A program made the translations under genes and the position numbers. Below, one piece after another: positions 1 to 7,400 of a stretch of 9,970 nucleotides of DNA (the first letter of the stretch is position 1; the number at the start of each line of letters is the position of its first letter). The notes beneath the pieces are model-generated. The model made no database searches and was not told the origin of the DNA. It saw only the letters and a program-made list of their open reading frames with translations. This DNA comes from Victivallales bacterium. GTDB lineage: Bacteria; Verrucomicrobiota; Lentisphaeria; Oligosphaerales; Lenti-02. The stretch lies in assembly GCA_018648945.1 (NCBI GenBank), contig JABGQJ010000248.1, positions 1 through 9,970 on the forward strand. Reading direction: 5' to 3'.

Positions 1-1200
1 GGACGTGGCTGCGTCGGGGTCTATCTGGACGACCAGTTCAGCGGCACCGAGATCAGCGGCAATCTCTTCTACAAGGTGACCCGCGCCGCCATGGTGGGTG
101 GCGGTCGCGACTGCACCATCGAGAACAACATCTTCGTAGACTGCGTCCCCGCAGCGCACGTGGATTCCCGTGGCCTGGGCTGGGCCAGCCGGGGCTTCGG
201 CGGCCTCAAGGGGAAGCTGGAGAAGATGCCCTACAAGAGCGCGCCCTGGAGCACGCAATACCCGAACCTGGTCAACATCCTGGATGACGAGCCCATGGCC
301 CCCAAGGGGAACGTCATCGCCCGCAATATCTGCGTGGGTGGCAAATGGGGGTCCTTCGGTGCCAAGGCGAAGCCGTTGGTGACCTTCACCGACAACTTGC
401 TCGACGAGGATCCTCTCTTCGTCGATGCAGACGGGCTGGACTTCCGGCTGCGCAAGGACTCCCCAGCCTGGAAGCTCGGCTTCAAGCCCATTCCGGTCGA
501 CCGGATCGGCGTCTACAAGGACCCAAGCCGCGCCTCGTGGCCCGTGGTCAGCACGGTCCGTCCCATGGTCCAGCGCCCGGTCGCCCCGGCTCACTCCCGC
601 AAGCAGGCCGTAGTCTACAAAGCCCCACGAGCGACTGTGGCGCCCGTCATCGACGGGGTGCTCAAGGCCGGCGAGTGGGGGAGCAAGGTCATGTCGGTCG
701 CGCAGGGCCTTCGCGGCGAGAAGGTGTCCCCACCCAGCCGGGCCTGGCTGCTCCGGGACGACAAGGCACTGTACATCGCTATCGACAACGCCATCAACCC
801 CAAATTCCCGATCCAGCCCGGCAACACCTGGGGACAGGACGACGCCGTGGAGATTGCAGTGCGCAACCCATCGGCAGGCGCGACGGCCCCCATTCTCGTG
901 CTTCGCGGTTTCCCCTCGGGGCACTTCGAGAGCTCTGATGAGACCGCCGCCCCGGCCAAGCTCGTCAAACGCGCTGCCGAAGGCGTGCAATACAAGGCGC
1001 GCCAAGTCAACGACAAGAGCTGGGTGACCGAATGGCGCATCCCCTTCGCATCCCTCGGCATCACCCCCGCCAAGTACCCCAAGGTCCAGTTCAATATCAG
1101 CGTACGCAAGACGGCGGACAACCAGTGGGTGGAGTGGCAGGGCACGGGCGGAAACACCTGGAAGGTGGAGAACGCAGGTGTCCTTGAGTTCGCGAAGTAG
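1..1200 (+). CDS. Right-handed parallel beta-helix protein with C-terminal CBM9-like domain (5' end missing)
   Basis: The reading frame is open from the first base, so the gene starts upstream of the window; 399 residues are visible and an internal Met at base 76 is not taken as the start. The N-terminal part has beta-helix rungs of the type EISGNLFYKV, CTIENNIFVDC and VIARNICVGG, each with the Asn-rich turn typical of this fold. A conserved-looking stretch with VDSRGLGW and a later WSTQYPNL lie between rungs. From about visible residue 204 (base 610) to the end, the sequence fits a CBM9/DOMON-like beta-sandwich: an APVIDGVLKAGEW opening, WGQDDAVEIAV, WVTEWRIPFASLGI, and a final WEWQGTGGNTW segment. 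Beta-helix proteins of this kind are usually secreted polysaccharide-active enzymes or binders, and CBM9-like modules bind sugar chain ends. The catalytic part cannot be judged because the N-terminus is missing. The next gene begins 43 nt downstream on the same strand, so an operon is likely. Fold assignment is fairly secure; substrate is unknown. Confidence 0.8.
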   Translation, partial: GRGCVGVYLDDQFSGTEISGNLFYKVTRAAMVGGGRDCTIENNIFVDCVPAAHVDSRGLGWASRGFGGLKGKLEKMPYKSAPWSTQYPNLVNILDDEPMAPKGNVIARNICVGGKWGSFGAKAKPLVTFTDNLLDEDPLFVDADGLDFRLRKDSPAWKLGFKPIPVDRIGVYKDPSRASWPVVSTVRPMVQRPVAPAHSRKQAVVYKAPRATVAPVIDGVLKAGEWGSKVMSVAQGLRGEKVSPPSRAWLLRDDKALYIAIDNAINPKFPIQPGNTWGQDDAVEIAVRNPSAGATAPILVLRGFPSGHFESSDETAAPAKLVKRAAEGVQYKARQVNDKSWVTEWRIPFASLGITPAKYPKVQFNISVRKTADNQWVEWQGTGGNTWKVENAGVLEFAK

Positions 1201-1232
1201 CGCGACGGGTCCACCGCCAACGGCATGGAAAC

Positions 1233-1236
1233 GGAG
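1233..1236 (+). promoter_or_regulatory. Ribosome binding site fixing the start at 1244
   Basis: GGAG lies 7 nt before the ATG at 1244. The frame is open further upstream, with an ATG at 1178 inside the previous gene. That start would add 22 Ser/Pro-rich residues ahead of what looks like a signal peptide. The Shine-Dalgarno spacing and the signal peptide both favour 1244. Confidence 0.65.
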
Positions 1237-1243
1237 AACAGCG

Positions 1244-4200
1244 ATGCGAAGACTCCCATTGGTCATGCTCTGCGGATGCCTGGCTCTGAATGGACAGGGC
1301 GCCGAACTGCTGGTCGATTCCCCGGTCACGGCCCCAATCCAGTACAAGCCCTGGTGGCGACTCGAGGAAGCGCTCTTCGGCTACCGGCCCGAGTTTGACG
1401 CGGGCATTGCCTGTTTCGGACCGGACAACGAGGCCTACATGCGCTTTGGGGAGTCCGTTCAGACGCTTGACCGCGCCGGCACGTGGCAACGCTTCCCGCT
1501 GGCCGACTCTGTGAAGAAGATCTTCGCCACCTGGGATGGCGTCTTCATGCAGGGGTATTTCGCGGAGGAGCATATCGTCTTTGACGACGCTGGCGATGCG
1601 TATGCCGTGCTCAACGCGACGCGCTCGTCGATTGGCCGCCTCTTTCTCCTCCATTCGCGGGACCGTTGCCGCACCTGGTCCGCCTATCCGGTGGGTCTGG
1701 GATATGGCAGACTGGAACGACGCGACGGGCATACGCGCCTGGGTGGCCCGCCACCCCTGTTGGTCCATGATTCGGGGCTACGCGGTATCCTGCAGCTTGT
1801 CGTGCCGAAGAAGCGCCCGGATGGCACACTTGACGTGTCCGAGTCCAAGGTCATCTCCGAGGACAGCTATCTGGTGGCCAACCACTCCGGCGGCGGCAAC
1901 TCCCTGGTCACGGTTGGCAACCGCATCCATGTCTTCTTTCCGGGCAAGACGCCGATTCGGGGCAAGGAGCGGGTGGGGACGCCCGAGTACGCCGTGACCT
2001 ACAACCGGGACGACGGCACGATCACCAAGCCCGTGTTCCTCGGTTTCGGGGGCGCTGGCGTACCGGATGCGCACAACCTCCCGGTTGTCTCGGCGGATAG
2101 CCAGGGGTATCTGCACGTCGTCCTCGGCGCGCATCACGACCCGTTCAAGTACACCCGCTCCAAGGAGCCCAACAGCGTCACCAGCGGCTGGACCGAGCCA
2201 GAGATGTTCGGCACCCCGAAACGGACCCCCAACGAGGGCAGCTACACCTATGTGGGGCTGGTGTGCGATGCGGCCGACACGCTGCATGTGGTCGCCCGTT
2301 GGGCCGGCGAGAGCTACACCTTCAAGCTGGGCTACCTGCGGAAGCCCCATGGCAAGCCATGGGAGAAGAACCGCAATCTGGTGGTGCCTTTCAAGGGAAA
2401 CTACCACGTCTGGTACCACAAGCTAACCATCGACAGAAAGGACCGGCTGTTCCTGAACTACGTCTGTCGAGCGGCGATCAAGCGGGCGGACGAAGTCCCG
2501 TCCTTCGGCAAGAAGTGGCCGGCGGAGAAGCTCTCGGGACGCTTCCTCACCCAGAGTCACAGCCTGCTGACGTCGAGCGATCATGGGGACAGCTGGCACC
2601 TGGCCACGAGCCAGGATCTAGGAGCGAAACGTGCCGCGGCCGAGCCCGCGCCCGTGGTCACCCCCGCACCCGACTTCCCCGAGGCGACGATGCAACGGGC
2701 TGGGCAGCTCGGCGGGCGCTTCCGCGAGATGGCAGTGACCGGGCGGTTCCTGGTCGCGGGCGTGGGAAAGCGGGTCGTCGTGCTGGATGCTGCCGATCCG
2801 GCCAAGCTCAAGCTCGTGGGCGAATCCCTGCCACTGGGTGACTCCATCTACGACGTCGATGCGCAGGGAGACCTCGTCGCGGTCGCTGCCTGGCGGGGGG
2901 GATTGCATCTCTTCAGACTGGGCAAGACCGGGAATCTTGAGCCTTTGGGAACATGGCAGGGCGGCGAAGCCCGCCGGTTCCAGTGGCGGGGCAAGCACAT
3001 CTACCTGACCACTGGGAAGGGCGGCTTGCGCATCCTGGATGTGAGCGATCCGCAGGGGCTGAAGGTCGTGGGCGCACTGCGCGGAATCGATATCTGTGGC
3101 ATTTCTCTCCATGGCGACCTGGCCTACGGTGCCCTCGGCCCCGGTGGTCTCAATGTCATGGACATCGGCGATCCCGCGCACCCCAAACAGCTCTCCATAC
3201 TCTACAAGCCGACGGCGCCGACGGATCGCAAGAACGCCGCCTACAACGTGGCGGTCGCCGATGGCATCCTGTACGTCTGCCCCGGCCCTGCACCATCGAC
3301 TCTGCGCGTGTTCGACCTCCGGAACCCCCGTGTGCCGGTCGAAACAGCCGATCTGGAGAACCAGTGGGGATGGGGGCGTCCCCTGGCCTTGAGTGGCGAC
3401 AAGCTATACATCGCTAGTCTCAAGGGGTTACGCATCCTGGGGCAGGGGAAGCAAGCACAGGAGTTGGGATCCTGGGGAAACCGGGGCATAGCCAGTGTGA
3501 CGCTTGCTGGTGACGTCGCGTTCGCTTCTCTGGGCGGGGCTGGCATTGCCGTGCTGGACACCTCGGTTCCGGGCAAGGTGAGAGAGCTCGGACGGTACTC
3601 TCAGCCCGGCACCCCATTTGCGCTCGCGGCAGCGGGGCAGACGCTCTTCGTCGCCGACTGGAAGCACGGCATTCGCATGTTCGATGTGACGAACGCGGTC
3701 GGCCTCGCTCAGCTCGGCTCGCTGACCCAGTATCCGCAGGTCTTCGCGCTGGCGGCCAGCCGAGACATGCTGGCCGTGGCCCTCGGTGCCGAGGGCGTGG
3801 TGCTCGTCCGCTTTCCCGGTGGCGCCGAACTGGGCAGGATCACTAGCGAGACCGGCATCCGGGACGTTGCCTGGCACGGCAACACGCTGCTCTTGGCCGA
3901 ACAGGGAATCGGTATTCGCATGGTGCAAGTCGATCCCGCCGGGGGGACGAAGGAGTTGGGGCGCATCAAGACGGGACGAGAGATCCTGTCGCTGGCCGTG
4001 CGTGGTGGTTTCCTGTTCGCCGGAGAGATGCAGCGCGTTGCCGGAGGGGTGCGGATCTACCAGATCGGCCGCGACACATTGACCGAAACGGGCTATGTGG
4101 AGATGGCGAATGACGTGTGGGATCTCAGCATCACGGGCACGACGCTGTATGCCGCCCTGGCGGGCGACGGCCTCGCCGCCTTCAGCCTTGCCGATCCCGC

Positions 4201-4327
4201 ACGCCCCAAGGTAATGTGGCGTGTTCCCCCGTCTGGCAGTGCCATCTGGAGTGCCGTGCAGGTTGCCGGCAGGACATATGTGGCCGAGGGCGTCTCAGGA
4301 TTGCACATCTTCCGCGCCAAGAAGTGA
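1244..4327 (+). CDS. Secreted double beta-propeller protein: BNR-4 / PL24-PL25-like domain plus LVIVD-repeat domain
   Basis: 1027 aa from the ATG at 1244. Residues 1-19 form a signal peptide (MRR, then a hydrophobic core, then GQG before AELL). An LCGC around Cys12 could instead be an atypical lipobox. Residues about 21-460 resemble the BNR-4 family of seven-bladed propellers: repeated aromatic/Asp strands, NHSGGGNSL, a DAHNLPVV...GYLHVVLGAHHDPFKYTRS block, and a final SSDHGDSWH BNR-type box. His277, His297, Tyr336 and Arg352 are spaced like the catalytic His/His/Tyr/Arg set I recall for PL24/PL25 ulvan lyases, so a lyase role is possible; a non-catalytic glycan binder is the alternative. A Pro/Ala linker (about 460-480) leads to a second propeller-like half with repeats such as GGLRILDVSDP (593-603), GGLNVMDIGDP, STLRVFDLRNP and HGIRMFDV, which match the LVIVD repeat pattern of surface proteins. 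It lies 43 nt after the beta-helix gene, suggesting co-expression and joint action on an extracellular glycan. Propeller folds are well supported; enzymatic activity is inferred. Confidence 0.8.
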   Translation: MRRLPLVMLCGCLALNGQGAELLVDSPVTAPIQYKPWWRLEEALFGYRPEFDAGIACFGPDNEAYMRFGESVQTLDRAGTWQRFPLADSVKKIFATWDGVFMQGYFAEEHIVFDDAGDAYAVLNATRSSIGRLFLLHSRDRCRTWSAYPVGLGYGRLERRDGHTRLGGPPPLLVHDSGLRGILQLVVPKKRPDGTLDVSESKVISEDSYLVANHSGGGNSLVTVGNRIHVFFPGKTPIRGKERVGTPEYAVTYNRDDGTITKPVFLGFGGAGVPDAHNLPVVSADSQGYLHVVLGAHHDPFKYTRSKEPNSVTSGWTEPEMFGTPKRTPNEGSYTYVGLVCDAADTLHVVARWAGESYTFKLGYLRKPHGKPWEKNRNLVVPFKGNYHVWYHKLTIDRKDRLFLNYVCRAAIKRADEVPSFGKKWPAEKLSGRFLTQSHSLLTSSDHGDSWHLATSQDLGAKRAAAEPAPVVTPAPDFPEATMQRAGQLGGRFREMAVTGRFLVAGVGKRVVVLDAADPAKLKLVGESLPLGDSIYDVDAQGDLVAVAAWRGGLHLFRLGKTGNLEPLGTWQGGEARRFQWRGKHIYLTTGKGGLRILDVSDPQGLKVVGALRGIDICGISLHGDLAYGALGPGGLNVMDIGDPAHPKQLSILYKPTAPTDRKNAAYNVAVADGILYVCPGPAPSTLRVFDLRNPRVPVETADLENQWGWGRPLALSGDKLYIASLKGLRILGQGKQAQELGSWGNRGIASVTLAGDVAFASLGGAGIAVLDTSVPGKVRELGRYSQPGTPFALAAAGQTLFVADWKHGIRMFDVTNAVGLAQLGSLTQYPQVFALAASRDMLAVALGAEGVVLVRFPGGAELGRITSETGIRDVAWHGNTLLLAEQGIGIRMVQVDPAGGTKELGRIKTGREILSLAVRGGFLFAGEMQRVAGGVRIYQIGRDTLTETGYVEMANDVWDLSITGTTLYAALAGDGLAAFSLADPARPKVMWRVPPSGSAIWSAVQVAGRTYVAEGVSGLHIFRAKK

Positions 4328-4381
4328 CGCGCGACGGACAACTGGGCGTGCGGATCATCCCTCCAGATGTCGGCCCGGGGG

Positions 4382-4403
4382 GACGATGTGCCCTTGCACC
4401 GTC
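4382..4403 (+). terminator. Possible bulged hairpin between the propeller gene and the kinase gene
   Basis: GACG (4382-4385) pairs with CGTC (4400-4403), and GTGC (4388-4391) pairs with GCAC (4396-4399) around a CCTT loop, leaving an AT bulge on one side. It sits 54 nt after the propeller stop and 72 nt before the kinase start. No T-tract follows, so intrinsic termination is doubtful; it could be an mRNA 3' end or leader structure. The rest of the 148-nt gap (4328-4475) shows no gene, and I see no convincing -35/-10 pair. Confidence 0.25.
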
Positions 4404-4464
4404 GGCAGATCCCGCTAATGTCTCACCTATGTAATTCCCGATACGTGTTTCACGGATACCTGCT

Positions 4465-4470
4465 GGGGGG
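4465..4470 (+). promoter_or_regulatory. G-rich ribosome binding site of the kinase gene
   Basis: GGGGGG ends 5 nt before the ATG at 4476. It is the only purine-rich stretch close to that start. The start is supported independently, because the zinc-ribbon CPSC motif begins at residue 7. Confidence 0.5.
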
Positions 4471-4475
4471 TAGCC

Positions 4476-7400
4476 ATGCTCTTCCCGTTCCACTGTCCGT
4501 CATGTCAGGGGCGCCTGGAGGCCGACGCTTCGTCGAGCGGCAGTCAGGCGGCGTGCCCTCAGTGCGGGCAGTTGGTGGCGATTCCCGCGAGCCAGGTGGG
4601 CGAGGGGGTGACGTTGGCCGGGTTCCGGCTGGGGCGGCGGCTGGGGAAGGGGGGCATGGGCGAGGTCTTCCTCGCGCGGCAGCTTTCGGTGGACCGGGAG
4701 GTGGCGGTCAAGATCCTGCCGCCGGGATTCGCGGAGAACCGGAATGCGGTCGAGCGCTTCCTGCGCGAGGGGAAGCTGGCCGCCCGGCTGGACCACGCGA
4801 ACATCGCCACGGTCTACAAGGCGGGCGAAGACAGCGGCAACTACTATCTGGCCATGGCCTACATCGAGGGAGAGTCCCTCGACCGGCAACTGGAACGCGA
4901 GGGCGCGCTGCCGGAGAAGGAAGCCTTGCGGATCGCCCGCGCCGCGGCGGATGCCTTGGACTACGCCTGGGAGGCGGTAGGCCTGCTGCACCGGGACATC
5001 AAGCCCGCCAACCTCATGGTCGATGCCCGGCACCGCGTGTTCCTGATGGATCTGGGACTGGCGAAGCGCCTGAGCGAAGAGAGCGGCATGACGGTGTCCG
5101 GTGCCATCCTGGGAACGCCACGCTACATGAGCCCCGAACAGGCCCTCGGCAATTCCGACCTTGGCGTCGCGAGCGACGTGTACTCGCTCGGGGCCACCCT
5201 GTACCACTTGACCACGGGCGCGCCGCCGTTCGACGGGGACAACATGCCCCGGATCCTGCACCAGCATGTCTACGAGCCGCTGCCGCCGCCGCGCGAGCGT
5301 AATCCGGAGCTGGGGGAGGGCTGCGCCCGCCTGCTGGAGACCATGCTGGCCAAGTCCCCCGAAGAGCGCTACGGGGACTGGGGCGCGCTTGTGGCCGACA
5401 TCGACCGGGTCCTTGGCGGCGACATGCCGCACGCAGGCGTCGGCGGAACGGCCCATGTCGGAACCGGCGAGAGCATCCGGGACGAGGCCCCCCTGTCCCG
5501 CCAGGCGCAGGAGGCCCTGGCTCGGCAGCGCCAGCCCGAACATGATCACCAGCCTGCGGCGAAGGCCGCCTTGCCGGCATGGCTCCGTCGCCCCGCCGTC
5601 CTGATCCCTGTCGTCGCCGTCGTCGCCGTTCTGCTGCTCTCCCTGCTGGGGGTGCTGCTCTCCCGGGAGCGGCACGGGGCGTTGACGAAGGAGGACGGGC
5701 GGACGGAAGAAGGGGAGCAAGTGACCTCTCCGTCTCCCGAGATCACCACTGCCGAGCCGGACGCTGGCAAGCCGTCGCCGCCGGAGGTCACGGAGACACC
5801 GAAGCCGCCTCCGGGCGCTGCCCCCGCGCCCGAAGTTGCTCCAGCCCCCGCGCCCGTTCCGGAACCAGTCTTGCCGCGTACCCCAACACCGGTTGCGCCC
5901 GATGCGTCCCGCCTGGCTCTGGAACGCTTCACGCTACCCCACACGGGGAACTGGGCTCTCGAGTTCGACGAGAAGGGCGACGTGCTCGTTCCAGACCTCG
6001 ACTGGGACTTCTCGGTGCCGTTGACTGTCGAGGTGGTGTTCTCAGCTTTCAAGACGGAGGAGGCGTTCATCGCCGCCGGTCGCACCGGTGCGGCCGGCTT
6101 GTGGCTGGGCATCCGCGACGGGATGCTGGTGGTCCGCAGACGTGGGAAGGACGAGACGGTGGTCTCCGCCGAGGCTGAGTTCGCCGAGGGAAGAGCGATG
6201 CACGCCGCGGGGGTGTGGGACGGGACGGAGCTTCGACTCTACCTCAATGGTCGCCTCGTAGCCAGAGGCGGCGCGCCGCACGCCTGGCCCAGACCAGGGA
6301 CCGAGGAATTCCTTGTCAGCGCGCGCGGGAAGGGCGGGCGCAGGGGGAGTGTCGAGACGGTCCGGGTCTCGGCCGAGGCATGCTACACGAAGGACTTCGA
6401 GCTTGAGCAGGCGTTGCCCTTCAAGCCGAACGCGAACACTCTTTGCCTGCTGGATCTGGAGGAAGGCCAAGGCGAAGAGGTCAGGGACAGCTCAGGCAAC
6501 AGCCATCACGGGCAGATCAGGGGAGCAGCATGGCGACGCATGTGGCCCTGCCCCGTTTCCGAGGAGAGGCTGCGCGAGGTCGAAGCGGCGCTGCGGAAAG
6601 CCAACCCGACCGTAGCCGACCTCCGAATGCTGGTACAGGTACTCCCGAACGGGATCATGCTCAACCTGCAGAGGAACTCCACCCTGCGGGATATCTCGCC
6701 ACTCGCCGGACTCCCTCTTGTGGGACTAGACCTGAGCCAGACATCGGTCGACGACCTCTCGCCTTTGCGCGGGATGCAGTTGGGATGGCTTCAGGTGAAC
6801 CGCTGGTCAGGGTATGATCCGGTCGGGGACGGAGTCGAGGACCTAACCCCGCTCAAAGGCATGCCTCTTGTTAGCCTCGGCCTGGGACACCAGTGGCTTG
6901 CCAGGGATCTCTCGCCGCTCCAGGGCTGTCCCCTCCGGATCCTGTCTCTGGGCGGTACCCGTGCCAGTGATCTTAGCCCGCTCAGAGGTGCTCCTCTCGA
7001 GATGCTGCTGGTTGGCAGCTCCGCCATCCTTGACATCAGCCCCCTTCGGGGAATGCCCCTGCGCTCACTCGACATCACCTACTGCGGTTCAGTCACCGAC
7101 CTTGGTCCGATCAGCGGTTGCCGGGAACTCGAGATACTCTTTGCGCCGAGGAACGTGCCCCCACCCTCCGCGCAGTTCCGCAAGGCCTTCCCCAAGATGA
7201 AGTACCTGAACGCGGCCCACGACGACAAGGGCGCGCGGGATCTTCAGTCGGCAATCTACCGACAGATCAGGGACGAGTGGGTGAGAAGCCTCGAGAAGGT
7301 AGTTCCGGCCGTTGCCGAGTCTCGAACCGCATCGCCCCTGGCTATTCTGGCCAAGCCCATCCTGGCCGGGAAGATCGCCGAGGTTCTTCCGGCCTGGCGC

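Noticed and set aside
1178..1243. Upstream ATG of the propeller gene, overlapping the previous gene
   Set aside because: It would put a Ser/Pro/Arg stretch before the signal peptide. GGAG at 1233-1236 fits the ATG at 1244.
4330..4337. CGCGACGG shortly after both the beta-helix stop (1201-1208) and the propeller stop (4330-4337)
   Set aside because: An 8-nt match of common GC-rich composition between two gene ends is too short to separate from chance.
4394..4421. Sigma-70-like promoter TTGCAC, 16 nt, TAATGT before the kinase gene
   Set aside because: Each box matches the consensus at only three of six positions, and the first lies within the hairpin stem.
4367..5302. 311-aa frame on the plus strand overlapping the kinase start
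   Set aside because: The Gly/Arg-rich product is a frame-shifted reading of the kinase gene, and no kinase motif is readable in it.
4500..5720. 406-aa open frame on the minus strand
   Set aside because: It is antisense to the zinc ribbon, kinase and membrane helix, which have intact motifs. Its product is low in complexity (Arg, Gln, Gly, Pro) and matches nothing.
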